This document shows positions 55,401-63,575 of a stretch of DNA of 64,000 nucleotides, one piece after another. The notes under the pieces are model-generated. The model searched no databases, was not told the origin of the DNA, and saw nothing but the letters and a program-made list of their open reading frames with translations. The stretch's first letter is position 1, and every line of letters starts with the position of its first letter. The translations under genes and the position numbers were made by a program. Source of the DNA: Oreohelix idahoensis (lineage: Eukaryota > Mollusca > Gastropoda > Stylommatophora > Oreohelicidae); contig JAMPIV010019845.1 in the NCBI GenBank assembly GCA_024509875.1, positions 372,001-436,000 on the forward strand. Reading direction: 5' to 3'.

Positions 55401-57080
55401 TGGAAAGGTCCATACACTATAGTCTCGAAAATTTCAGATGTCGACTATATTGTCGATGTTGATGGAAGGCATAAAACCTTCCATATAAATATGCTAACAG
55501 AGTTTATTGAACGTCCAGACTATTTGCAGCCTATTTTCCAAGCGACGGACGACTCTCCAGTCCAACATGGTCACATCTCATCCCTGTCCGTTATACAGGA
55601 TGAGGAAACTAATTTTTCTGACGTTAACTTACCTCTTCCTGCGATTCCACTTACTTGTACGGAATCATGGAAAAACGTTACCGTCTCTTCGAACTTGTCT
55701 TTTGAGGAGCAACGTCAAGTATCCTCTACGCTACAATCATATCAGGATGTCCTTACCGACATTCCTGGACACACAGATGTCATAGAACATGACATCATAC
55801 TTACTGATCGTAATCCGATCAGAGTAAGACCATACCCAATACCTATTCATTTTCAAGCACAAGTCGAGAAAGAATTGGATGAAATGATTCAACTGCAAAT
55901 AATTGAACCATCCACTTCAGCTTATTCTTCGTCGATAGTTATTGTTCGAAAGAAAGACAATAACATACGTCTTTGCGTTGACTATCGCAAATTAAATCAA
56001 GTTACGAAGTTCGATGCTGAACCTATGCCGTTATTAGATGATCTACTTATTAGACTTTCTAAAGCTAAATTCTTTACTAAACTAGACTCGTCGAAAGGTT
56101 ATTGGCAAGTCCCACTGACGGAACACGCCAAATCTCTCACTGCTTTTTCGACACCTAGGGGTCTGTTTCAATGGAATTTTATGCCTTTCGGGCTTATGAA
56201 CGCCCCAGCGACTTTCGTGCGCATGATGCGACGAATTCTATCAGATCGTGCAGATGTCATCGCATATTTAGACGACATCTGTCTTTTCAGCGATACTTGG
56301 GAAGAACACTATTTGGGTCTAAAGGAATTGCTATCTACTCTACGTGAGCATAGTTTGACTGCAAAACCCTCTAAAGCTTTTGTTGGGTTTAGTGAAATTT
56401 CCTTCCTAGGTCATCGAGTTGGTCATGGTCTGTTGAAGACAGAGGACCAAAACATTTCGAAGATATTAAATATCTCGGTTCCGAAGACAAAAAAGCAAGT
56501 GCGTAGTCTCTTGGGATTGATACAATTCTATGGAAGATTCATTGAGAATCTGTCCTCCATTATGGCACCACTTTCATCGCTATTGAAAAAAGGTTCTCCT
56601 AATATGGTGCGTTGGTCCCAGGAATGCCAATCTTCATTGGATCAGGTTAAGAATTTGTTCTCATCTCATCCTATCTTAAGACTACCAACGATTGATAAAA
56701 CTTTTGTTCTTCGTAGTGATGCCTCTTCCACTGGGATTGGAGCGGCACTAATGCAGGAATATTCAGGAACTCTGCATCCTGTAATGTATATTTCTAGGAA
56801 GCTAAATGCGGCAGAAAGGAATTACTCGGTTTTAGACCGTGAATTGTTGGCTATGCTTTGGTCCATTCTTAAGCTACAAAGGTTCCTTCTGGGCGCGCAT
56901 TTCTTTATGGAAACCGACCAAAAAGCTCTTACGGCTATGCAAAGTAAGGATTTGAAGAGCTCGAGATCTACTCGTTATGCTATTGCTCTTCAGCCTTTCC
57001 ATTTCACGGTGCGAGCTATCCGTGGTTCGGATAATGTGATGGCGGACATATTGTCCAGATGCCCACATGATTCCATTTAA
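52488..57080 (+). CDS. gag-pol: gypsy element 3 gag-pol polyprotein (gag-protease-integrase-RT-RNase H)
   Basis: One 1530-codon frame. Residues 1-45 are an Ala/Glu/Lys coiled coil, and ~65-240 the Gag core ('ISRIKLPHF'-like start, 'DYLDRFQFLCDTHNIKKEKY'). Residues ~255-400 are Asn/Arg/Gly-rich without a CCHC knuckle. The protease motif 'FDSGCT' is near 472 with 'LIIGRIHG' near 545. The integrase zinc domain is at ~663-705 (HAHD, GHMG, 'CRSCKICQ'). The integrase core has 'AIDIIGPF' near 735, 'LSDHGTQ' near 796 and 'HPMSNGLVERLNRTLKNLL' near 825. A GPY/F-type domain ('LISWKGPYTIV') is near 970. RT is at ~1085-1310 with the 'YLDD' box near 1259. RNase H is at ~1405-1525, ending 'VMADILSRC'. The frame opens at 52431 without an ATG before 52488, so the true start is uncertain. 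All catalytic residues that I can place are present. Confidence 0.95.
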   Translation: MEMEESKLQAAAEEKKLQLQAAAEAEIRKMEHEERLATLELEKLKLASPGAHQTTSSTTKEFVSRIKLPHFNPSKDDVADYLDRFQFLCDTHNIKKEKYVEQLMEFFTGDTVTTLMTIDEHDRTNYDVVRAALLKKYQLKEEDYRLRFRTMLPENGVDFSEFVTKIRRTFTRWVELSHTEKTYEGLMDLLLRDKVLSSVNDSFLAFLHERKPKNLKDMEEYCCQYATAHPHATVSNSKVKEGLPAASAAPYGPNFNKKFQGAQQNWNRRSNQNYIHKQSNPTHDGSSSKNWRQDGSSRNFNGNNLRHFRKGYRNNNHSSFRDNHSRRQDYDDGEFRNRDSNRNDDYNRQYDNNYRGNDNRGNYRGNDNRGRPRFNKKRPFQQANSAQQEFDGACNTVNDSGNSRAITGCAFDFGRATECPQCLTLFDSSTVSTLSCGHPLPALPATVAHDGRGSLILHKGLINGRLVSVLFDSGCTTVGVRESLIDPCCATGKTIKCVTFGGTMESYPTAIIRIDTPFFIGDVHACLLPNPIADLIIGRIHGVKECTPQQISSWEERNIQAVNAVVTRAQALNLPTSSDDSNGVDSQDEHLVISHDSFVKWQEEDPSLKKFFLLAKKGDPNQNTNHKSYITMKNGILVRMVQHSDKSMHSQILVPKCMRALILQHAHDSQCAGHMGFSRTKTRVLASFFWPFVNKDIRIYCRSCKICQEVKSRGPRHAAPIQAADIPIRPFQKMAIDIIGPFKIKSARGHQFILTCVDMCTRWPEAIPLKSISTVDIADALWLIFSRLGFPGEILSDHGTQLISDVMSQVMATLDIKRSLSSVYHPMSNGLVERLNRTLKNLLGKITEDHPEDWDRVLPAALFAYREVPNEHTWFSPFELVFGAQPRGLMSLLHYLITSDNIDDDTQSSYEYVIALREKIIESCRLATSSSEFAKEKARRFANKKRRLRQLCPGDKAFVLLSSRENRLLISWKGPYTIVSKISDVDYIVDVDGRHKTFHINMLTEFIERPDYLQPIFQATDDSPVQHGHISSLSVIQDEETNFSDVNLPLPAIPLTCTESWKNVTVSSNLSFEEQRQVSSTLQSYQDVLTDIPGHTDVIEHDIILTDRNPIRVRPYPIPIHFQAQVEKELDEMIQLQIIEPSTSAYSSSIVIVRKKDNNIRLCVDYRKLNQVTKFDAEPMPLLDDLLIRLSKAKFFTKLDSSKGYWQVPLTEHAKSLTAFSTPRGLFQWNFMPFGLMNAPATFVRMMRRILSDRADVIAYLDDICLFSDTWEEHYLGLKELLSTLREHSLTAKPSKAFVGFSEISFLGHRVGHGLLKTEDQNISKILNISVPKTKKQVRSLLGLIQFYGRFIENLSSIMAPLSSLLKKGSPNMVRWSQECQSSLDQVKNLFSSHPILRLPTIDKTFVLRSDASSTGIGAALMQEYSGTLHPVMYISRKLNAAERNYSVLDRELLAMLWSILKLQRFLLGAHFFMETDQKALTAMQSKDLKSSRSTRYAIALQPFHFTVRAIRGSDNVMADILSRCPHDSI

Positions 57081-57082
57081 AT

Positions 57083-57429
57083 CTTGTGTCCTAGATCTCC
57101 TGATACACTTTCAGACTTTTGTCTGTTCTTAATATCCTAATGTATTGTAATACAAATGTATTTGGATAATGTATAAAGAATTTAACAAATTTGATTTTGT
57201 CCATCCATCAGTGATATGTTGCTAATATAGCATTGTAATTCATGATATTTGTATATTGCTATAATTATAGTATTTAATAATGTTTGATATATGATTGGTA
57301 TTGCCAGCAACTTAAGTTTCTTTAATGGTACCCTCTGAGTTTGTTTGGCTTAAAGGAAATATTTTCTCCTACGTTGGGAGATGATTTGTATCCTCTTCAG
57401 ACGCTTTATTTATGCGTCTATTGTACCTG
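57083..57429 (+). other. 3' untranslated part of gypsy element 3, left of LINE
   Basis: AT-rich and non-coding. It ends with the LINE target ATTGTACCTG at 57420-57429. Confidence 0.6.
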
Positions 57430-59538
57430 GGGGGTGTTGGGAAGTCAGGTATTGGTAGTACCTCTGATGAAGGAGCTGTCATGCCCTTTTTAGGGCAGCT
57501 CAGCCACCTTTGGTCCAAACCTGGCATCCAGCTCTCACCTGTGGCTCCTCGTAGCTGTCAGCATGCGACAGCGGCCACACCCGGACAACGACTTTGACAG
57601 GCCGGCTAAACTAGGTGAGGGTAGCCGAATGGTTATAAACCTTCGGTGAGTTAGGGTCTGCCTACCCATGCATGCGAAGACTGGATTCGATAGACTGCGC
57701 GGAAGAAACCACCTGTTGGTTCAACGGGCATGACGGCGATTACCAGCAACGCGCTGTGGAGCGTAAGGAGCACGGCGAGGCACGTAGAAAGCCCTGGTCA
57801 TCCACTGCACCTGACTTCATCTCCAGTCGTCTTGACTTGTCTTGCCACTGGATTGAGATGGACCCAGGCGAGAGAGTGAGGTCGACGAATTGCGCAACTC
57901 TTCCTCACTTTAATCCAAATCACCGCGCAAGTCACTCTTTCATCCAAGACTGCAACAATCATCGAGGCATCTCTCTTTTATCAATCGCTGGGAAGATATT
58001 CGCCAGAATCCTTTTGAATCGCCTTACGGCTCATCTTGACAAAAGTCTTTTACCTGAAAGTCAGTGTGGATTCCGGAAAGAACGTGGAACCACAGATATG
58101 GTGTTCGCTGCAAGACAGCTACAAGAAAAATGCCAAGAACAGCACTGTGACCTGTACACAGCTTTCATCGACTTGACAAAGGCGTTCGACACGGTCAGTA
58201 GGGAGGGTCTATGGAAGATCATGGCAAAATACGGCTGCCCAAAGAAATTTATCACAATAGTGCAGCAACTGCATGATGGAATGCAGGCTAGAGTTCAGGA
58301 AAACGGTGAGCTATCAGAGCCTTTCCCCGTCTCAAATGGAGTTAAACAAGGGTGCGTACTTGCACCGACTCTGTTCAGTATCATGTTTTCTGCTATGCTG
58401 ACTGATGCTTTTAGAGACGGGGACACAGGAATCGACATTAGTTATCGTATTGATGGAAAATTGTTTAACCTTAGGAGGCTTCAAGCAAAAACCAAGGTCA
58501 AATCACACACCATCAGAGATCTTCTGTTTGCTGATGATTGTGCCCTCAATGCTGGCTCAGAGGCTGATCTGCAGCATAGTGTGGATAGATTCTCCGAAGC
58601 CTGCGCCAACTTTGGGCTTACCATCAACACGAAGAAAACAGAAATCATGTACCAACCAGCTCCTGGCACAGTTTATACTGAGCCAGTCATCAAGGTTAAT
58701 GGTGAGAAACTGAATGTTGTGAACAGATTCACATACCTTGGTAGCACACTATCCCAGAACATTGTCATTGATGATGAGGTGAACACCAGGATCTCCAAAG
58801 CCAGCAGCACATTTGGCAGACTATACACCAACGTTTGGCATCGAAGTGGCATTAGTCTACAGACAAAGCTGAAGGTGTACAGAGCTGCGGTGCTTCCAGT
58901 GCTGCTATATGCATGTGAAACATGGACTGTATACAGGCGCCACGTAAAGAAGCTAAACCACTTCCATACAGTCTGTCTCAGGAAGATAATGAACATCAAA
59001 TGGCAAGACAAGATCCCGGATACCGCCGTTCTTGACAGAGCTGGTATCCCTAGTATTGATACTATTCTGATGCAGTCACAAATTCGCTGGGCAGGTCATG
59101 TAGTCCGCATGCCAGACCATCGACTGCCAAAGATACTCTTTTATGGTGAGATGCAGAAGGGTAAACGCTCCCATGGTGGCCAAAAGAAGCGCTTCAAAGA
59201 CACGTTAAAGACGTCATTGAAAACCTTTGACATAAACCCAGACACATGGGAAGCTGCTGCGCAAGACCGAACTGCTTGGCGCACATCTCTTCGTAAAGGT
59301 GCAGCAGCATGCGAATCATCCAGAAGAGCAGCAGCAGAACAGCGGAGACAAGCTAGAAAGGACCGTGAAATAAAACCTTCACATGAAGCAAACATTCCCT
59401 GCCCACACTGTCCAAGATCTTTCCAGGCCCGCATCGGGCTCTTCAGTCACCTTCGTACCCATAGACTAACCTAACATATTCTTAAATAATTGGATGAACA
59501 GAGTGGTCTTCATCACCCGTGATGGACGAACAACCAAC
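57430..59538 (+). mobile_element. LINE inserted in gypsy element 3, with 10-bp TSD
   Basis: It is flanked by perfect ATTGTACCTG (57420-57429 and 59539-59548). The 2109-bp element begins with a G-run, GGGGTGTTGGGAAGTC. It has a ~240-base 5' part sharing words with the LINE at 42095 (TAGTACCTC, GGCTCCTCG, CAACG(A/G)CTTTGAC(A/T)GG), then a 600-codon ORF, and ends shortly after a GTCTTCATCACCCGTGATGG hairpin. The endonuclease domain is absent even though both ends are intact, so this is an internally deleted copy that was mobilised in trans. Confidence 0.9.
57672..59474 (+). CDS. LINE reverse transcriptase protein lacking the endonuclease
   Basis: 600 codons. The first ~95 residues have no resemblance I recognise and probably come from the deletion junction. 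RT starts with 'NNHRGISLLSIAGKIFARIL', then 'QCGFRKERGTTDMVF', 'AFIDLTKAFDTVSREGLW' near 163, 'GVKQGCVLAPTLFS' near 220, the catalytic 'LLFADDCAL' near 286, 'FTYLGSTLSQ' near 355, 'LLYACETWTVY' near 415 and 'IRWAGHVVRMPDHRLPK' near 475. A C2H2-type finger ends the protein ('CPHCPRSFQARIGL', then SHLRTH, about 577-597). The RT is uninterrupted and may be active. The missing APE endonuclease would have to be supplied by another element. The ATG at 57672 is the first in frame. Confidence 0.9.
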   Translation: MRRLDSIDCAEETTCWFNGHDGDYQQRAVERKEHGEARRKPWSSTAPDFISSRLDLSCHWIEMDPGERVRSTNCATLPHFNPNHRASHSFIQDCNNHRGISLLSIAGKIFARILLNRLTAHLDKSLLPESQCGFRKERGTTDMVFAARQLQEKCQEQHCDLYTAFIDLTKAFDTVSREGLWKIMAKYGCPKKFITIVQQLHDGMQARVQENGELSEPFPVSNGVKQGCVLAPTLFSIMFSAMLTDAFRDGDTGIDISYRIDGKLFNLRRLQAKTKVKSHTIRDLLFADDCALNAGSEADLQHSVDRFSEACANFGLTINTKKTEIMYQPAPGTVYTEPVIKVNGEKLNVVNRFTYLGSTLSQNIVIDDEVNTRISKASSTFGRLYTNVWHRSGISLQTKLKVYRAAVLPVLLYACETWTVYRRHVKKLNHFHTVCLRKIMNIKWQDKIPDTAVLDRAGIPSIDTILMQSQIRWAGHVVRMPDHRLPKILFYGEMQKGKRSHGGQKKRFKDTLKTSLKTFDINPDTWEAAAQDRTAWRTSLRKGAAACESSRRAAAEQRRQARKDREIKPSHEANIPCPHCPRSFQARIGLFSHLRTHRLT

Positions 59539-59548
59539 ATTGTACCTG

Positions 59549-59669
59549 ATATTAGGTTCATTCTTTCATGAGCGCATAATTGATAATCGTGCTATCTTGC
59601 TCATGAATATATTTGGAAAAAAAAAATGTATCATTTTTTAAACAGGAAAGGGGGGGGGGTGTAGTAATA
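59549..59669 (+). promoter_or_regulatory. gypsy element 3 3' region with polypurine tract
   Basis: After the LINE target duplication there are 121 bases up to the LTR. They contain a run of 10 A, then AAACAGGAAAG and about 10 G near 59639-59659. This is a plausible plus-strand primer. Ten bases (TGTAGTAATA) separate the G-run from the TGTTGCTG shared by both LTRs, so either the LTR really begins at TGTAG or the 5' LTR has lost its first bases. Confidence 0.6.
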
Positions 59670-60656
59670 TGTTGCTGTCACTTTCAATGGAGTTTCAAAC
59701 ATCGATCTATTGGTCGTATATTTTTTCATCCTAGTTAGGTGAATAATTGGGTCTTTGCTTGCGATGTCAGGTTGATTTGGGGTTATCTCCCTTTTGGGTC
59801 ATTGTGTTAAGTTCAAAGGTAAAACAGTTCGGGTGTGCCTTGCGCAGGTTTTTTAAGCGCGAAGTAGAGTTAGACTTCCGGCAAGCCGTGAGGTGTCCTG
59901 GTTTCTGAAGGGACGAGAGTCCATTGTGTTTTTCGGGAAAATCTTCGAAGTGACTGCGATGGCAGTTTTCCCCAGTGAATCTCTGTGCGTTGGAATGACA
60001 GCAGAGTTCCTTGTTAGGTTCTGTGGATTCGGTTACAGGTAATACCGACTTTTTCCATTATTACGCTTTCGGTGGCAGAACATGTTAGAAGATTACCTAG
60101 TCTGTGAACCGCAGCTCACCGGTCCTCCATTTCAGAACTTATATGTTGTGCTCAAGGTAGCCATCCAAGACTATTAGTCTTCATACCATCCAGAAATCCA
60201 GTGACGAAGTTATATTGTGGGAGCCGCAGATTGGCGGCATATTTATGTCCACATAAGCATTACTGCAGGGTTGATGGTAACCTGCTTATCAGCAGTACAC
60301 AGCCGACGTCAGAACGAGGCCTGTGTTTTCGGCTATTATACTACAGCCTGATAATGTGCAATTGGCGGGGGATGCCAAGTTGTACCTATGTGTCAAGGTG
60401 ATTAAGGTATCTGACGCGTTTAGTCAGAGATACCAAGGCGGCATTTTTGAACTGTCATTGAATAACATTATTATTGACCATGCACGAATATTGGAATGTT
60501 TACCAGCCCTTTTGAACGCCTGATGTATTATTATTATCGATTTCCGGTCAGCATGACCTTGTTTACAATGACTGTTCCTGTTGATGCTACTATGTGTGTT
60601 ATCGTCAATAAATGTTTTGAAACGTGCCTGCAGTGTTCAAGCATCCTTGACTACTG
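59670..60656 (+). repeat. 3' LTR of gypsy element 3
   Basis: 987 bp, matching 50123-51109 with one C-to-T difference at 59933 by eye. AATAAA lies at 60607-60612. Confidence 0.94.
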
Positions 60657-60821
60657 CATGTGAGTGTAGGGGTTGCAGTGTCTACATATATACGAGCCTA
60701 AACACATTCGCGCCTTCATTCGTACCCACACTCAGTTCATCATACGCCAGCACTACACATCTAACAACATGTATACTGTCTTGGGCCAGTGATCACTTCT
60801 ATAAGAGAAAAAGACAGTTAC

Positions 60822-61102
60822 ACTGGTTCAACCCTAAGTGGCGTGCAAGATATACCTGGTGCAACCATAGGTGGCATGCATGATTTACCTAGTTCAACCA
60901 TAGGTGGCGTGCATGATATACCTGGTCCAACCCTAGGTGGCGTGCATGATATACCTGGTTCAACCCTAGGTGACGTGTATGATATACCTTGTTCAAACTT
61001 AAGGGACGTGCTTAATGTACCTGGTTCAACCCTAAGTGGCGTGCATGATATACCTGGTTCAACCCTAAGTGGCGTGCATGATATGCCTGGTTCAACCCTA
61101 AG
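60822..61102. repeat. 33-bp minisatellite array, second block, ~8 units
   Basis: The same unit as 49237-50122. It ends CCTAAGTAGGTTAGGCTGTG, similar to the context of the isolated unit near 48480-48505. Confidence 0.92.
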
Positions 61103-61744
61103 TAGGTTAGGCTGTGGATATATTGTGTTCTTTATTCTAGTCAGCATTTTCTATTTGTTTGTTTTTTATAGTTTTTCCCCTTCCAGGCGGCAAAGATAGT
61201 TATGCCGATGTTAATAACAAGAACACAGTGATATAATTTATTGTGTGAATATCGCAATCCCCAAAATTAAATCCCATTATTTTCAGACAGGTATCTGTGG
61301 ATATTTGGAATAATTATTTTAATTGACAGACAGCAACAAGCGTGGAATATCTACAATAACATTTAGAGATGACGTCATGCTCTATCCTCCCTTATTCCAT
61401 GAGGGCCATTTAAATAAATCTTCATTCGTTTGTTAAAAAATAAATACCCGGATAATATTTACCGACATGTTGAAACACGTGATAGGTAATAAGAATATTT
61501 AAGACCAAGCGGAAAGTAGCATTCATTTGATTTAAAAAAAAAAAAACCACACATTTTGTACAACATATCTTTGTTCATAGAAGTAAGAAACGCTCCTCCA
61601 TAAGCCTCTTTAATATAGGATCTTCTTCTATCTTGGATGACCGAGGTGAACTACTGTAATTACATTTGTGCTTAAGCATGGAGACATATCTGGAATCATC
61701 CTTATATGACCTCCAGCTATGCACAATGCTATAATATACGTACA
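61103..61744. other. No recognised feature
   Basis: AT-rich unassigned sequence with a 12-A run near 61536. No gene seen. Confidence 0.4.
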
Positions 61745-62330
61745 TGGACGTGAACCTATGTCTGTGAGGCTAATTACATCCTCATTGACTCTTGAAATCA
61801 CCCACACACTTTCAGGGATTCCCCCTGTGATGAAACTTGTTGAGAACCCAGCATTGCACACTAAGCTTGGAGAAGTCACTTGAGACCCAGGCGTAATTCT
61901 TTGGCTTTGACTTGGTTCACTGCATGCAGAAGGACCTCACTATGGACCCAGTGATATACAGGGGAAGCTGAGAAGTGGCTCTGTGCAGGACGTGACTATT
62001 CCTTGGGAGAGCCCAGAACCAGAGTACAGTATTTTAGTTCTGCATAGTCGGAGAGCCCTCTTGGATGGCGGGGAATGCACAATACGCCACACACTTCTTA
62101 CTCCTAGCTTGGGACCAGATGTGACGATCCTTTAAATGCAGGCCAAGCTGGAGACACTGGAGCTCATGACTTCAACTCAGCACGTTTCAGAATGGCAGAA
62201 AAGTCACAGGAAAAGCCTAGATCTACAGTGTAGATAATACCAAGGAGTCTTCAACTTGGTATTGACTGCTAAAGAGCAAGAAGCTCAGCAGCCTTAGTTA
62301 AACAACAACAACAACAACAACAACAACATT
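61745..62330 (+). repeat. Dispersed repeat with (AAC)n tail, copy 2
   Basis: It matches 23850-24372 (GAACCCAGCATTGCA, CTAAGCTTGGAGAAGTCACT, CCTTGGGAGAGCCCAGAACC) and ends in about nine AAC triplets. The longer tail and better-kept sequence make this the clearer copy. Non-coding. Confidence 0.78.
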
Positions 62331-62984
62331 TGTGCTTGTCTTGTCGTGTTTTGCTGATGCTTTTTTGGCTTAAATTTTCTACAGGATGAACTAGCTGGCA
62401 CTATGGCCAACCCTCCTTCCTCGCCTTATTCCACATGCTTGGCAAGTTAGAATGTTACTGCTATTCGCTCCCTTTTTGGTCCCCTGTAGCAATCGGTTAA
62501 ACAAAGCATTTTTATTAATTCTGTTATTTATGTTATTGTCTGTTTTGTTTGATTCCTATCGTCCGCGTTATGTTAAACTGACCGTATGGCATAGGAATTA
62601 TCGAAGACACTGATGATTTAAAAGATCAAAGACCGTAGGAAATGGAGAGAAAGGATAACTGGCTCCTGAGGACACGACACTCAATCAATGAATGAGTATA
62701 TACTGTAATGTCATTTTTTTCTAAAGTCACTTACTCTGCTAAATTTTTAAGAACAAATCACGGCGCACAGCATAACACACTTAACCACACTTATTTGTCC
62801 TACTTTCCCCCGACGTCTGCCAAACACTTGTGAGCTCTCGTAGTGCCATTTTGTACAGCAATTTGTTTCACATGATTATTATTTGTATGTGTTTATTAAT
62901 GACAAATAAAAATAACCCGCTCAACCCCTGATGGGTTATAATGTACCTGATGGATAGAATATATAGTCTACTAGCTGTAAGTAC
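62331..62984. other. No recognised feature
   Basis: Unassigned. No ORF or repeat boundary visible. Confidence 0.4.
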
Positions 62985-63575
62985 CTGGCTTTTCCGGGGT
63001 TATCTAGGCGAATGAAACTTCCAAAACTCAACCTAGACTGTCGGTTAGATTACGGTGCATGTTCAAATATAAAGACCCAGCAGTCTCGAATAAGTATATT
63101 TTGAGTCTTTTTAAAATTAAAATTTGCCTACTTTTGGCGAGACACGCTTAGTTCAGCCTAGCCACTAGGACCATCGGTTGTATTAGGGCACATGATCAAA
63201 TATTAAAGACCTTGCGGTCAGGAATACAGGGATTTATTTTTCAAATTTAATTTTGCCTTCTTTTTGGTGAGGCGAGCACCATTCAGCCTAGACATTGCAT
63301 CGATCGGTTATATTTGGGCACATGATCAAATATTACAGACCGCATTTATAAATTAATTTAGCGTTCTTTTGGCGCGGCACGCCCTGTTCAAACGTAACAC
63401 TGGGTCCGTCGGCAATGTATAGGGCACATGATCAAATATCAAATAACTTGCGGTTAGGAACAAAGACCTTTTTTTCAATAAATGTTGCCTAGTGTTGGCG
63501 CGGCGCAACCCGTTTAACATAGACACAAGGACTGTTAGTTATATTAAGGCGCATGTTTACACAAAACTAAATTGT
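62985..63575. repeat. Tandem array of the ~120-bp dispersed repeat, ~5 units
   Basis: Five diverged units of ~110-135 bp. Each has a T/A-rich lead, a TTGCCT-TTTTGG(C/T)G(A/C)GG block, GTTCA(G/A)CCTAG, TCGGTTATATT(A/T)GGGCACAT and GATCAAATATTA. Single copies are at 24780, 34995 and 37710. Confidence 0.82.

Larger units (their letters stand above)
50123..60656 (+). mobile_element. Ty3/gypsy LTR retrotransposon, element 3 (Gmr1-like domain order, young)
   Basis: Plus-strand element with LTRs at 50123-51109 and 59670-60656, a 1.3 kb leader, one gag-pol ORF at 52488-57080, and a 3' region into which a LINE (57430-59538) has inserted. The LTRs differ at one base by eye (50386 C, 59933 T). Pol has integrase before RT. 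In ordinary Ty3/gypsy elements integrase is last. The integrase-first order is that of Ty1/copia and of the Gmr1 group of gypsy elements, first described in deuterostomes. A purine run (AAACAGGAAA then poly-G) precedes the 3' LTR by ~10 bases. No clean TSD: the left side is the 33-bp minisatellite, the right side starts CATGTGAG. Confidence 0.92.
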
